In this document: piece by piece, positions 1-8,566 of the stretch
Position numbering within the stretch: the first letter of the stretch is position 1
How the letters are laid out: each line of letters starts with the position of its first letter
NCBI RefSeq assembly: GCF_019264375.1
Contig: NZ_JAHVAI010000010.1
Location: forward strand, 1 to 64,000
From: Sedimentimonas flavescens
GTDB lineage: Bacteria > Pseudomonadota > Alphaproteobacteria > Rhodobacterales > Rhodobacteraceae
Reading direction: 5' to 3'
Length of the DNA: 64,000 bases
Program-made: the position numbers and the translations under genes
Notes under the pieces: model-generated
Databases searched by the model: none
What the model was told of the DNA's origin: nothing
The model's input: the letters and a program-made list of their open reading frames with translations, nothing else

Positions 1-110
1 TCATCGTCGCCATCAACAAGGACGAAGAAGCCCCGATCTTCCAGGTCGCAGACTTCGGACTCGTCGCCGATTTGTTCACGGCTATCCCGGAACTCACCGG
101 GAAGCTCTGA
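1..110 (+). CDS. etfA: Electron transfer flavoprotein alpha subunit (3' end)
   Basis: Only the last 35 codons are present (reading frame from base 3, TGA at 108-110). The tail, with [17 protein letters not shown] followed by an aliphatic run ending in ELTGKL, is the characteristic C-terminal FAD-domain end of ETF alpha (FixB). ETF carries electrons from acyl-CoA dehydrogenases to ETF-ubiquinone oxidoreductase. That fits the 3-hydroxybutyryl-CoA dehydrogenase just downstream and the acyl-CoA dehydrogenase at 15.4 kb. The 5' part and probably etfB lie outside the window. The identification rests on the tail alone but is distinctive. Confidence 0.85.
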   Translation, partial: IVAINKDEEAPIFQVADFGLVADLFTAIPELTGKL

Positions 111-130
111 TCGCGGGCGATACCAACGCA

Positions 131-160
131 AAGCCCCGCCAATGGCGGGGCTTTTTCTTT
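131..160 (+). terminator. Rho-independent terminator after etfA
   Basis: A perfect 10-bp stem (AAGCCCCGCC / GGCGGGGCTT) with a 3-nt loop is followed by CTTTTTCTTTT. It sits 20 bp after the etfA stop and directly before the converging stop codon of the DUF6473 gene. Confidence 0.85.
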
Positions 161-162
161 TC

Positions 163-984
163 TCAGAGCATCCGAGCCAGAACCGGCGTGATCGCCTCGG
201 CGATCTCGCGATGAACGACGGGGCCGGGCATGGTGCTGGCCGCTAGCTCCTCCATCGGACCGAAGATCATCCCCGCAACCCCCGTGGTACGCGCCGCAAC
301 CGATGGCTGCACCTTCACCAGAACATCGGCGAAACCGCTGATCTGGGCGACAAGCCCTTCGTCGAGCAGCAGCGGCTCCGGCCCTAGCGGGTCATGGACC
401 GACGGATCGCGATACTCTCCCAGCCAGAGCAGCACCTTGCGGCCGCCCATCCGCTCCAGAAACGATGACATGCGCGCAACCCAAGCTGTGCGCAATTCAG
501 CCGTGATAGCGCCAAAACGCTCCGGCGCGCGCTCATGCAACACGCTCAGCAGGTGGCGGGTAAAGTTGAACTCGGCGAAATCAACCTCAGGGAAGAGGCT
601 GCGCAGCTGGTTCGAGGCCTTCAGGAACCGATCGTTCCGCCGCGGATGGACCGAGTAGAAACGGTTCGACATGTTATGCGCCCCCATCAGCTGGACCACT
701 GTCAGCTTGGCGCGGCGCGAGGCCCCCAGCACGGCCGGTTCGTTGAAGAACACATCGATCCCGGCGTTCAGATAGCCGAAGTTGATGACCGGCAGGCCCA
801 GCTTGGCTTCGACCAGACTGGGCCAGGGGTTCTCGACGAACTTGCCATAGGTCTCGCCACCGCCGAAGGCCGCCAGATAGGGTTCGGTCAGATCGCGCCT
901 TGGGCCCCGAAACAGCAGCTTCGAGGGGCCGTAGCGGCACGGAAAGTAATCAAGGGCACCTTCGCCCGGATATTCGAAAGCCAT
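163..984 (-). CDS. DUF6473 family protein
   Basis: A 273-residue protein, as I recall of the DUF6473 family, common next to etf and hbd genes in Rhodobacterales. The function is unknown. The N-terminus MAFEYPGEGALDYFPCRYG and the following FRGPRR motif look typical. There are further conserved-looking GGGETYGKF, NFGYLNAGIDVF, QLMGAHNMSNRFY and FNFTRHLL segments. No signal peptide or membrane segment is evident, so it is probably cytoplasmic. An in-frame GTG lies three codons upstream (993). The ATG at 984 is chosen because it follows GGTGGGGAAA and matches the usual family N-terminus. It is transcribed away from hbd and ends against the etfA terminator. Confidence 0.75.
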   Translation of the reverse strand: MAFEYPGEGALDYFPCRYGPSKLLFRGPRRDLTEPYLAAFGGGETYGKFVENPWPSLVEAKLGLPVINFGYLNAGIDVFFNEPAVLGASRRAKLTVVQLMGAHNMSNRFYSVHPRRNDRFLKASNQLRSLFPEVDFAEFNFTRHLLSVLHERAPERFGAITAELRTAWVARMSSFLERMGGRKVLLWLGEYRDPSVHDPLGPEPLLLDEGLVAQISGFADVLVKVQPSVAARTTGVAGMIFGPMEELAASTMPGPVVHREIAEAITPVLARML

Positions 985-1094
985 TTTCCCCACCCAAGTT
1001 TCGACTCACCCAAGGGCATGATCGCAGCCAACCCTTGCCAAAGGGCTAAGGGGAAAATGTCGCGCTTTTCCTCAGCAAAACCGGCTGATTGCGC

Positions 1095-1122
1095 TTGCGC
1101 TGCGGCGCAGCAAAGCTATCAT
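1095..1122 (+). promoter_or_regulatory. Candidate hbd promoter with PhaR-like palindrome
   Basis: TTGCGC (1095-1100) and TATCAT (1117-1122) are 16 bp apart, a plausible -35/-10 pair, with transcription starting around 1129 and the hbd ATG at 1149. Inside the spacer, CTGCGGCGCAG (1100-1110) matches CTGC-N3-GCAG, the site described for the polyhydroxyalkanoate repressor PhaR in Paracoccus and Rhodobacter. A repressor bound there would block RNA polymerase. This is inference from sequence only. Confidence 0.5.
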
Positions 1123-1148
1123 TCTGCAACCGCAAACGAGAGGCGAAA

Positions 1149-2024
1149 ATGGGTATTCAATCAGTCGGAATCGTCGGCGCAGGCCAGATGGGCAACGGGA
1201 TCGCGCATGTCTTTGCCCAGTCGGGCTATGAGGTGCTGCTGAACGACATCGCACAGGAAGGCCTCGACCGGGCTATCGCGACGATCACCCAGAACCTCGA
1301 CCGGCAGGTCTCGCGCGAGAAGATCACCGAGGCCGACAAGATCGCCGCCCTCAGCCGCATCAAGACCACGCTGACGCTGACCGACCTTGGCCAGACCGAT
1401 CTTGTCATCGAGGCCGCGACCGAGCGCGAAGCCGTCAAGGACCAGATCTTTGCCGCCCTCCTACCGCATCTGAAACCCGAAACGATCCTGGCGACGAACA
1501 CGTCGTCGATCTCGATCACGCGTCTTGCCTCGCGCACCGACCGCCCCGAGCGTTTCATCGGCCTGCACTTCATGAACCCCGTTCCGGTCATGAAACTGGT
1601 CGAACTGATCCGCGGCATCGCGACCGATGACGAGACCTACAACACCATGCTCGCCGTGGTGCATTCGCTGAAGAAGACCGCCGCCTCGGCCGAGGACTTT
1701 CCGGCCTTCATCGTGAACCGCATCCTGGTGCCGATGATCAACGAGGCGGTCTACACGCTTTACGAGGGCGTGGGGAACGTCGAGTCGATCGACCAGGCGA
1801 TGAAGCTTGGCGCGAACCACCCGATGGGGCCGCTTGAGCTGGGCGATTTCATCGGTCTCGACACCTGCCTTGCGATCATGAACGTGCTGCATGACGGGCT
1901 TGCCGACACCAAGTATCGCCCCTGCCCGCTGCTGACGAAATATGTCGAAGCTGGCTGGCTTGGCCGCAAATCGGGCCGTGGCTTCTACGATTATCGTGGC
2001 GAAAAGCCCGTTCCGACGCGCTAA
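1149..2024 (+). CDS. hbd: 3-hydroxybutyryl-CoA dehydrogenase
   Basis: 291 residues, the usual length. It oxidises or forms (S)-3-hydroxybutyryl-CoA with NAD(P)(H) in the cytoplasm, in butyrate/acetoacetyl-CoA metabolism and beta-oxidation. The Rossmann motif GAGQMG is at residues 10-15. TNTSS (about 116-120), H140 in GLHFMNPVP and E152 correspond to the catalytic Ser/His/Glu region of the HAD family. The C-terminal helical dimerisation domain has NHPMGPLELGDFIGLD and ends GRKSGRGFYDY. The start is at the ATG after GAGAGGCGAAA; an in-frame upstream extension is rejected because it precedes the Rossmann strand and lies in the promoter. Its neighbours (etfA, DUF6473) and the PhaR-like site suggest a role in C4-CoA metabolism linked to PHB. 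Confidence 0.93.
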   Translation: MGIQSVGIVGAGQMGNGIAHVFAQSGYEVLLNDIAQEGLDRAIATITQNLDRQVSREKITEADKIAALSRIKTTLTLTDLGQTDLVIEAATEREAVKDQIFAALLPHLKPETILATNTSSISITRLASRTDRPERFIGLHFMNPVPVMKLVELIRGIATDDETYNTMLAVVHSLKKTAASAEDFPAFIVNRILVPMINEAVYTLYEGVGNVESIDQAMKLGANHPMGPLELGDFIGLDTCLAIMNVLHDGLADTKYRPCPLLTKYVEAGWLGRKSGRGFYDYRGEKPVPTR

Positions 2025-2043
2025 ACGATACTCGACAAACGAC

Positions 2044-2076
2044 AAAGGCGCGCGATTTCGCGCGCCTTTTGCTTTT
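2044..2076 (+). terminator. Terminator between hbd and ptsH
   Basis: A perfect 12-bp inverted repeat, AAAGGCGCGCGA / TCGCGCGCCTTT, with a 2-nt centre, is followed by T-rich TGCTTTT. It lies between the converging ends of hbd and the HPr gene and may serve both strands. Confidence 0.85.
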
Positions 2077-2090
2077 CCGTTCTGGCGGGC

Positions 2091-2360
2091 TTAGTTCTCT
2101 TCACCGAACCGATCGGCGACCAGCGCCTCAAGCGCATCGGCCAGTCGCTCTGCCTCAAGCCCGTGGGTGGTGACCGCGATGGTGGTCCCCCGGGACGCCG
2201 CCAGCATCAAAAGCCCCATGATCGAATCGCCGGACACGCGCATTCCGTCTTTCTCGACCTCGGCACGCGCGTCGTGGGACTCCACCACCTCGACGAACCG
2301 CGCCGAGGCACGGGCGTGCAGCCCCTTTTCGTTGACGATCTTCAAGACCTTGGAAACCAT
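2091..2360 (-). CDS. ptsH: Phosphocarrier protein HPr
   Basis: 89 residues. HPr passes phosphate within a PTS phosphorelay. The phosphorylated histidine is H15 in GLHARASARFV, and the regulatory serine site is S46 in SGDSIMGLLML, the residue HPr kinase modifies. The upstream EIIA gene stops at the A of this ATG (TAATG). It is the last gene of the chvI-chvG-hprK-rapZ-EIIA-ptsH cluster. No EIIB, EIIC or EI is nearby, so it is probably regulatory rather than a sugar-transport HPr. It ends against the shared terminator at 2044-2076. Confidence 0.95.
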   Translation of the reverse strand: MVSKVLKIVNEKGLHARASARFVEVVESHDARAEVEKDGMRVSGDSIMGLLMLAASRGTTIAVTTHGLEAERLADALEALVADRFGEEN

Positions 2361-2761
2361 TACTTCGCGTCTGTCCCGTATGCCGTATAGCTGTTGATAT
2401 ATTTGCGACCGGCATCGAGAGCCGCCTCGACCGCCGCGTGGACGCCGAGACTGCGCGATTTCGCAAGCTTGATCAACAGCGGCAGGTTGGCACCGTAGAT
2501 GATTTCCCGCTCGCAGGCCTCGCAGGCCAGAAGGCTGAGGTTCGAAGGCGAGCCGCCGAACATATCGGTGACCACGACAACACCGTCGCCCGCATCAACC
2601 GCATCCGCGGCCGCCCGGATCTCGGACTGCTTGGCGCTCCGGTCATGGTCGTCTTCGATGGTGATGGCGCGAATACCTTCTTGCGGGCCGACGACATGCT
2701 CGACCGCCGCGAGATACTCGCGTGCTAGACCACCATGTGCCACGATCACGATCCCGATCAC
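2360..2761 (-). CDS. PTS EIIA, mannose family
   Basis: 133 residues, a single EIIA-Man domain (ManX-like). The active histidine is H9 in [21 protein letters not shown] is the conserved phosphohistidine-environment loop near residues 65-77. The start is GTG at 2761, overlapping the rapZ stop as GTGA. In alphaproteobacteria this stand-alone EIIA is an output protein of an incomplete PTS phosphorelay and has no cognate permease. Its tight coupling to rapZ and ptsH suggests equimolar expression. The regulatory target cannot be read from the sequence. Confidence 0.92.
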   Translation of the reverse strand: MIGIVIVAHGGLAREYLAAVEHVVGPQEGIRAITIEDDHDRSAKQSEIRAAADAVDAGDGVVVVTDMFGGSPSNLSLLACEACEREIIYGANLPLLIKLAKSRSLGVHAAVEAALDAGRKYINSYTAYGTDAK

Positions 2762-3678
2762 GCGCCGCTAGCCTCTTTCACCCCGGGCAGAACCTGTGCC
2801 TGCCGCTCCAATTCCCTGTGTCGTTTAGACACATGCCACCCTGCTTCCGCAAGCATCTTGGCCATGCTTTCCGTTACGGCAACCGATCTGTGTTGCCCGC
2901 CGGTACACCCGAAGCCCACAGACAGGTGGCTCTTGCCCTCTTCAACATGGGCCGGAAGCAGGAAAAGCAAGAGTTCCCGCACCCGGCTCACGAATTCCTC
3001 ATAACGCGGATCGGCCGCAACATGCCCGGCTACCGTCGCATCAAGACCGCTCAGCGGGCGCAGTTCCGGCACCCAATGCGGGTTGGCGAGGAACCGGCAA
3101 TCAAACATCATATCGAGCCCGCGCGGCACGCCGCGCTTGTAGCTGAAAGAATGGACGGTCACCGCCAGCCGGTCGCGCTGCCCCATATCGAAGAGGCGCG
3201 CGATCTCGGCGCGGCAATCGTGGATCGTCATGTCGGAGCTGTCGATCAGCACATCGGCGCGCGCGCGAATGGGGGCCAGCAGGTCGATTTCCTGCGCGAT
3301 GCCGACCTCGGGCGCATCCCCGGGCGACAGCGGATGGCGGCGGCGGGTTTCGGAATAGCGCCGCAGCAGCACATCGGCCCGCGCATCCATGAAAAGGATC
3401 TCAAGCCGCACGGTCGGCGTGCGAGTCAACCGGTCGATCAGCTCGATCAGCGCGATGGCCGAGAACTCGCGGTTGCGCACGTCGATGCCAAGCGCCATGG
3501 GCTGCGAAAGCGCCCCGTCCAGCAAGCGCGGCACCAGGCTGAGCGGCAGGTTGTCGATGGTTTCGTAGCCAAGATCCTCAAGCGCCGCGATCGCGGTCGA
3601 GCGGCCTGCCCCGGATGGACCGGTCACCAGCACGACACGGCTGGCAGCCTCCCTCGTGGCCTTGCCCTCGTCACTCAC
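2758..3678 (-). CDS. rapZ: RNase adapter/nucleotide-binding protein RapZ (YvcJ family)
   Basis: 306 residues from a GTG at 3678 that overlaps the hprK stop in a GTGA. An in-frame ATG at 3702 would add 8 residues inside hprK and is less likely. The N-terminal P-loop GPSGAGRST lies at about 20-28. DNLP and [22 protein letters not shown] follow, and the C-terminal domain has [12 protein letters not shown]. In enterobacteria RapZ guides RNase E to the sRNA GlmZ and senses glucosamine-6-phosphate. GlmZ is not known here, so the precise role in this organism is open. Its position between hprK and EIIA ties it to PTS regulation. Confidence 0.92.
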   Translation of the reverse strand: MSDEGKATREAASRVVLVTGPSGAGRSTAIAALEDLGYETIDNLPLSLVPRLLDGALSQPMALGIDVRNREFSAIALIELIDRLTRTPTVRLEILFMDARADVLLRRYSETRRRHPLSPGDAPEVGIAQEIDLLAPIRARADVLIDSSDMTIHDCRAEIARLFDMGQRDRLAVTVHSFSYKRGVPRGLDMMFDCRFLANPHWVPELRPLSGLDATVAGHVAADPRYEEFVSRVRELLLFLLPAHVEEGKSHLSVGFGCTGGQHRSVAVTESMAKMLAEAGWHVSKRHRELERQAQVLPGVKEASGA

Positions 3679-4106
3679 GCGTGTCTCCCACCCTTCAGCC
3701 ATTGCAGAACAGCGAGATCAAGATGACCATGTTGCACCCGCAGCACAAGAGGCAGAAACCTGTCTAAAAGGTTTGTTTCGCGCTTCGGCGGCAGTCTCTC
3801 GGTCTCGTCGCGCGACAGATCAACCACAAGGCGAATTCGGGCGGATGGGAGGGGCTGCGCGCGCAGAATCCCAACGCCCCGCGCCTCGATCAGGCCCGAG
3901 ATCGACTCGGGCGCGCTGGCGACAACATCGGGCCCGTCCGTACGCAACGCGACGCGGTCATCCGCCACCAGATACGCGCCATAGGCCATCAGTTGCAGGG
4001 CAAGCGTCGATTTCCCCGCGCCCGAGGGGCCAAGGATCAGCACCCCGTTCAGGGCATCCAGTGCAACACAGCTGGCGTGGAGAATGGACTGCCCGGCGTC
4101 CTCCAC
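3675..4106 (-). CDS. hprK: HPr kinase/phosphorylase, short form
   Basis: 143 residues from a GTG start at 4106. Only the C-terminal kinase domain of HprK is present. The P-loop GPSGAGKST is at about 26-34, with YLVADDRV and [12 protein letters not shown] downstream, matching the catalytic and HprK-signature regions. The N-terminal domain of Firmicutes HprK (about 130 residues) is absent, as is usual for alphaproteobacterial HprK. It phosphorylates HPr on S46, and that serine is present in the ptsH product here. It lies 14 bp after chvG and overlaps rapZ by 4 nt. I infer it links the ChvGI operon with the PTS branch. Confidence 0.9.
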   Translation of the reverse strand: MEDAGQSILHASCVALDALNGVLILGPSGAGKSTLALQLMAYGAYLVADDRVALRTDGPDVVASAPESISGLIEARGVGILRAQPLPSARIRLVVDLSRDETERLPPKRETNLLDRFLPLVLRVQHGHLDLAVLQWLKGGRHA

Positions 4107-4120
4107 CCGAACCCCCGGGG

Positions 4121-5848
4121 TCAGAGCGGCAAGCCGACAACGAAGCGCGCACCGAGCGGCTCCGAAGTGATATCGGCCTCGGTCGGGCGAATATTCTCGG
4201 CCCAGATCACGCCGCCATGCGCCTCGACAATCTGCTTCGAGATCGCAAGCCCAAGGCCCGAATGATCGCCGAACTGGCCAACCGGCCGCTGCGAATAGAA
4301 TCGCTTGAAGACCTTGGTCAGCGCCTCATCGGGGATGCCGGGGCCGGTATCCTCAACCACCACCAGCACGCGATTGTCGCGGCGCCGCGCCCAGATGCGC
4401 ACCGCATCGCCGTCTTCACAGAACGAGATCGCATTGCCGATCAGGTTGACGAAAACCTGCGCAAGGCGCCCTTCAAGGCCACTGATCACGATAGGATCGC
4501 GCGGCAGGTCGATGATGAAGTCGATCCCCTTCTCGGCCGCCTGTTCGCCCAGGTGCTTGCCGACGCTGCCGACCATTTTCATCAGGTCGAAGGACTGCTC
4601 CTCTTCCTTGACCAGTTCCGAATCGAGGCGCGAGGCATTGGAGATATCGCTGACGAGACGATCGAGGCGGCGCACGTCGTGGTCGATCACGTCAAGCAGT
4701 TTGGTGCGCTGATCGTCGCGCTTGACCATGTGCAGCGAGGCCACCGCCGAGCGCAGACTGGCCAGCGGATTCTTGATCTCATGCGCGACGTCGGCGGCGA
4801 ACTGTTCGTTCGCATCGATCCGGTCGTAAAGCGCAGCCACCATCCCGCGCAAGGCCGCCGAAAGACGTCCGAGTTCGTCGGGCCGCGCGGTAAGGTCGGG
4901 GATGCGCACGCGAGCGGGGCTCATCTTGCGCGCGCCGCGGTCGCTACCGATCTCAGCCGCGGCAGCCAGATCGGCCAGCGGGTTCGCAATCGTCGAAGCC
5001 AGAACGAGGCTCAGCCCGATCGAGACGATGATCGCCACGACGAACATTTGCAGCACCTGCTCGCGCTCGACCCGCACCAGCTCGTCGATCTCGCCGGCGG
5101 CCGAGGTGATCGCCAGCAGGCCCACCATCCGGTCATTCTGATAAAGCCCTGTCGCGACAGAAAAAATCGTCGATCCCGCAGGATCGCGACTGGTCGAGAT
5201 CTGGGTCTTGCCGGGCTCAACCTTGGGCACCAGCGCCCCGAGCATCTTCTCGATGTCGAACGACTGATTGGCACTTTGCGTCGGGCGCATCAGCCCCGTC
5301 AGCCAGTCCCATCCGCGATTGAGCAGATCCGTGATCAGCGTGGTACGCTTGTTCGGCTCAAGCCCCTCGACCGTTCCGCGGCTGGCCGTCGGCGCCGAGT
5401 CCGAAGAGATCAGCAGGTTGCCGCGCGTGTCGAACAGGTAAAGCTGCGTGCCCTCGGGCAGCTTGATCCCGGCCAATGTGTCGGCCAGGTCGATCCCGTC
5501 ACCGGCCGCAAGGTTGACGGGCGCCTCTTTCGGCATCCGCGCCTCGAAGACGTCGGCGATCAGCCCGGCCTCGTTCACGATCGCGCTTTCGCGCTGGTAG
5601 ACGAGGCTGTCGCGGAACGGGTTGAGATAGAGCACCCCGGCAACCATCATGACCATGGCCATGAGGTTGAAGGTGATGATCTTGCGCGCCAGAGGCGAAC
5701 GGTTCAGCGAGACGACGCCGCGCTGCGCCCGCCCCATGGACAGGTCATCATGGACGGTGCTTTCGGCACCGGTCCAATCCTCGCCGAGGACGACATCTGT
5801 ATCACCGCCTCTGGCCTGGCCCAACCCTATCCGTCCCGAAATGCTCAT
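4121..5848 (-). CDS. chvG: Sensor histidine kinase ChvG
   Basis: 575 residues, inner membrane. Transmembrane segments are near 57-75 and 267-287 and flank a periplasmic stimulus-sensing domain. HAMP follows, then a HisKA box with H356 in DVAHEIKNP and a HATPase domain ([28 protein letters not shown]). ChvG/ExoS-type kinases respond to acid or envelope stress and phosphorylate ChvI. The start ATG overlaps the chvI stop (ATGA), and hprK follows 14 bp downstream. The cytoplasmic N-terminal stretch before the first membrane segment is about 56 residues. The order chvI-chvG-hprK is strongly conserved in this class. Confidence 0.94.
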   Translation of the reverse strand: MSISGRIGLGQARGGDTDVVLGEDWTGAESTVHDDLSMGRAQRGVVSLNRSPLARKIITFNLMAMVMMVAGVLYLNPFRDSLVYQRESAIVNEAGLIADVFEARMPKEAPVNLAAGDGIDLADTLAGIKLPEGTQLYLFDTRGNLLISSDSAPTASRGTVEGLEPNKRTTLITDLLNRGWDWLTGLMRPTQSANQSFDIEKMLGALVPKVEPGKTQISTSRDPAGSTIFSVATGLYQNDRMVGLLAITSAAGEIDELVRVEREQVLQMFVVAIIVSIGLSLVLASTIANPLADLAAAAEIGSDRGARKMSPARVRIPDLTARPDELGRLSAALRGMVAALYDRIDANEQFAADVAHEIKNPLASLRSAVASLHMVKRDDQRTKLLDVIDHDVRRLDRLVSDISNASRLDSELVKEEEQSFDLMKMVGSVGKHLGEQAAEKGIDFIIDLPRDPIVISGLEGRLAQVFVNLIGNAISFCEDGDAVRIWARRRDNRVLVVVEDTGPGIPDEALTKVFKRFYSQRPVGQFGDHSGLGLAISKQIVEAHGGVIWAENIRPTEADITSEPLGARFVVGLPL

Positions 5849-6546
5849 TCTTCGTTGTAACGATAACCGATCCCGTAGAGCGTTTCGATAGCAGAGAAAT
5901 CATCGTCGGCCGCCCGCATCTTCTTGCGCAGGCGCTTGATGTGGCTGTCGATGGTGCGGTCATCCACATAGACCTGATCGTCATAGGCGACGTCCATCAG
6001 CTGATCGCGCGATTTCACGAAACCCGGGCGCAGCGCCAGCGCCTGCAACAGCAGGAACTCGGTCACCGTCAGCGTGACTTCCTTGCCCTTCCAGCTGACC
6101 GAATGGCGCAGCGGATCCATGGTCAGATGGCCCCGCACGATGACCTTCGTATCCTCGGTCACGGCAACCTCGCCGGTGCTGATCGCCTCCTGCCGGCGCA
6201 GCAGCGCGCGGATGCGTTCGACCAACAGGCGTTGACTGAAAGGCTTCTTGACGTAGTCGTCGGCGCCCATGCGCAGACCCAGAACCTCGTCGATCTCATC
6301 GTCCTTCGAGGTCAGGAAGATCACCGGCATGGAGGACTTCTGCCGGATGCGCTGCAACAGCTCCATCCCGTCCATCCGCGGCATCTTGATATCCAGCACC
6401 GCCATATCCGGCAGACGCTTTCCAAAAGCCTCAAGCGCCGCCTGGCCATCGTTGAAAGTTTCGACCTCGTATCCTTCAGCCTCAAGCGTCATCGAAACCG
6501 AGGTAAGAATGTTGCGATCATCGTCGACGAGCGCGATCCTCGACAT
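5845..6546 (-). CDS. chvI: Response regulator ChvI (OmpR family)
   Basis: 233 residues. The receiver domain has acidic pocket DDD at 8-10, phosphoacceptor D52 in [12 protein letters not shown] and a KPFS lysine near 101. The C-terminal winged helix (about 140-230) includes [14 protein letters not shown] and the recognition-helix region [15 protein letters not shown]. It is the partner of ChvG, which it overlaps by 4 nt. The start at 6546 is chosen because GAGGG lies 7 bp upstream; earlier in-frame codons (to 6573) lack good spacing. It is divergent from pckA across a 337-bp control region. Confidence 0.94.
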   Translation of the reverse strand: MSRIALVDDDRNILTSVSMTLEAEGYEVETFNDGQAALEAFGKRLPDMAVLDIKMPRMDGMELLQRIRQKSSMPVIFLTSKDDEIDEVLGLRMGADDYVKKPFSQRLLVERIRALLRRQEAISTGEVAVTEDTKVIVRGHLTMDPLRHSVSWKGKEVTLTVTEFLLLQALALRPGFVKSRDQLMDVAYDDQVYVDDRTIDSHIKRLRKKMRAADDDFSAIETLYGIGYRYNEE

Positions 6547-6883
6547 GCTCATGCCCTCTATCTGCCTATTCATTATACTTTGGAAACATTCTCTGCTTTC
6601 CGTTTCACGGAATCAACCGGCTTGTGCGAATCGGACACCCAAGCCGAATCATTCGTGACGAAAAATTCCTACGATTGACTAAATTGCCGCACCTCAGGTT
6701 CTTGGTTGCGCTAAAACGTCGATGGTTGCGCTAACTGCGTCAAACCGTTCTGTTCCTTCGCAGAACCGTCATGTTATAGGGGCCGCATTCGACGCGACCA
6801 CTCGCGACGGATCGGTATCCCTTTTGGCCGGGGGTGCCGGGAGGAACCCAATGAACGCCGCGCGACGGCATCGGGAGCTACAG
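6547..6883. other. chvI-pckA intergenic control region
   Basis: 337 bp with no convincing gene. It holds the divergent promoters of chvI and pckA and two direct repeats (6703-6734, listed separately). TTATAG at 6774-6779 is a possible -10 for pckA, and GGGAGGA at 6839-6845 is a strong ribosome binding site. The left half (6560-6720) is clearly more AT-rich than the surroundings, as expected for a promoter region. Confidence 0.5.
6703..6734 (+). promoter_or_regulatory. Tandem 12-bp repeats upstream of pckA
   Basis: TGGTTGCGCTAA occurs at 6703-6714 and again at 6723-6734, exactly 20 bp apart (about two helical turns), so a protein could bind both on one face. The core GGTTGCGCTAAC is an imperfect palindrome reminiscent of LacI-family operators. 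The LacI-type regulator CceR is known to control gluconeogenesis genes in Rhodobacter sphaeroides. The assignment to a regulator is inference. Confidence 0.45.
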
Positions 6884-8482
6884 ATGATCACTGGACGTGT
6901 GAACCCGGCGAAACGCCTGGAAGATCAAGGCATCACTGGTCTGGGCAATGTCTATTACAACCTGCTCGAGCCGGCGCTGATCGAAAGCGCGCTCAAGCGC
7001 GGCGAAGGCACGCTTGGCAAGGGTGGCGCTTTCTACTGCACGACCGGCGCCCACACGGGCCGTTCGCCCAAGGATAAGTTCGTTGTCCGCACCCCCGACG
7101 TCGAAGATACGATCTGGTGGGAAAACAACAAACCGATGGATTCCGCCAAGTTCGACACCCTCTATGCCGACATGCTCGAGCATATGAAGGGCAAGGATTA
7201 CTACGTTCAGGACCTCTTCGGCGGCGCCGACGCCGAGCACCGTCTGGATGTGCGCGTCGTGACCGAACTGGCCTGGCACGGCCTCTTCATCCGCACCATG
7301 CTGCGCCGCCCCGAGCGCGCCGAACTCGACACTTTCGCGCCCGAGTTCACCATCATCAACTGCCCGTCGTTCAAGGCCAACCCGGAACGCCACGGCTGCC
7401 GTTCGGAAACGGTGATCGCGCTGAACTTCGACAAGAAGCTCATCTTGATCGCGAACACCGCCTATGCTGGCGAGAACAAGAAATCGGTCTTCACGCTGCT
7501 CAACTACATCCTGCCCGGCAAGGGCGTGATGGCGATGCACTGCTCGGCCAACCACGCGATCGGCAACCCCGACGACACCGCCGTGTTCTTCGGCCTGTCG
7601 GGCACCGGCAAGACCACGCTCTCGGCGGATCCGTCGCGCACGCTGATCGGTGACGACGAGCACGGCTGGTCGGAAAAGGGCACCTTCAACTTCGAAGGCG
7701 GCTGCTACGCGAAAACGATCAACCTGTCGAAAGAAGCCGAGCCGGAAATCTACGCGACCTGCTCGATGTTCGGCACCGTGGTCGAGAACATGGTCTTCGA
7801 CGAAGAAACCCTTGAGCTGGACTTCTTCGACAACTCGATCACCGACAACATGCGCTGCGCTTACCCGCTGCACTACATCTCGAACGCGTCGGAATCGGCG
7901 CTTGGCGGTCACCCGAAGAACGTGATCATGCTCACCTGCGACGCTTACGGCGTCCTGCCGCCGATCGCGCGTCTGACCCCGGCGCAGGCCATGTATCACT
8001 TCCTGTCGGGCTTCACCTCGAAGACCCCGGGCACCGAAGTGGGCGTGGTCGAGCCGACCCCGACCTTCTCGACCTGCTTCGGCGCGCCCTTCATGCCGCG
8101 TCGCCCCGAGGTTTACGGCAAGCTGCTGCAGGAAAAGATCAACACCTTCGGCGCGTCTTGCTGGCTGGTGAACACCGGTTGGACCGGTGGCGCCTTCGGC
8201 ACCGGCAAACGTATGCCGATCAAGGCGACCCGCGCGCTGCTGACCGCCGCGCTCGACGGCTCGCTGAACGCTGTCGAGTTCCGCAAGGATCCGAACTTCG
8301 GCTTCGAGGTTCCGGTCTCGGTGCCGGGCGTCGACGCCACGCTGCTCAACCCGCGCGACACCTGGGCCGACAAGGCCGCCTTCGACGCGCAGGCCTCGAA
8401 ATTGGTCAAGATGTTCTCGGACAACTTCGCGCAATACGTCCCCTATATCGACGAAGACGTGAAGGCCGCAGCCATCGGCTGA
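6884..8482 (+). CDS. pckA: Phosphoenolpyruvate carboxykinase (ATP)
   Basis: 532 residues, the family length. It converts oxaloacetate plus ATP to PEP plus CO2, the entry step of gluconeogenesis, in the cytoplasm. The N-terminus [19 protein letters not shown] is typical for Rhodobacterales. [10 protein letters not shown] forms the substrate-binding region, [11 protein letters not shown] at 237-247 is the kinase-1a P-loop, and LIGDDEHGW is the kinase-2 metal site. The start at 6884 follows TCGGGAGCTACAG and gives the standard length. The in-frame ATG at 6851 has a better GGGAGGA site and would add 11 residues. It is divergent from chvIG, a conserved arrangement. Confidence 0.95.
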   Translation: MITGRVNPAKRLEDQGITGLGNVYYNLLEPALIESALKRGEGTLGKGGAFYCTTGAHTGRSPKDKFVVRTPDVEDTIWWENNKPMDSAKFDTLYADMLEHMKGKDYYVQDLFGGADAEHRLDVRVVTELAWHGLFIRTMLRRPERAELDTFAPEFTIINCPSFKANPERHGCRSETVIALNFDKKLILIANTAYAGENKKSVFTLLNYILPGKGVMAMHCSANHAIGNPDDTAVFFGLSGTGKTTLSADPSRTLIGDDEHGWSEKGTFNFEGGCYAKTINLSKEAEPEIYATCSMFGTVVENMVFDEETLELDFFDNSITDNMRCAYPLHYISNASESALGGHPKNVIMLTCDAYGVLPPIARLTPAQAMYHFLSGFTSKTPGTEVGVVEPTPTFSTCFGAPFMPRRPEVYGKLLQEKINTFGASCWLVNTGWTGGAFGTGKRMPIKATRALLTAALDGSLNAVEFRKDPNFGFEVPVSVPGVDATLLNPRDTWADKAAFDAQASKLVKMFSDNFAQYVPYIDEDVKAAAIG

Positions 8483-8507
8483 TAAACTACGGACAGTGAA
8501 CACTGAC

Positions 8508-8535
8508 GGGGCCGGGATCATTCCCGGCCCCTTCG
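8508..8535 (+). terminator. Terminator after pckA
   Basis: A perfect 10-bp stem, GGGGCCGGGA / TCCCGGCCCC, with loop TCAT, lies 26 bp after the pckA stop. The following T-stretch is short (CTTCG), so the terminator may be weak. Confidence 0.6.
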
Positions 8536-8566
8536 CGTTTCTGCCCGCAGGTGCCATAGTTCGCCT

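Noticed and set aside
3656-5860. A plus-strand open frame (about 734 codons) opposite chvG, hprK and rapZ
   Set aside because: The minus-strand proteins are clear; the plus-strand product is low-complexity Arg/His/Asp-rich, typical of antisense frames.
6675-6703. TTGACT (6675-6680) as the -35 of pckA
   Set aside because: No acceptable -10 lies at 16-18 bp; the TTATAG at 6774 is a better candidate.
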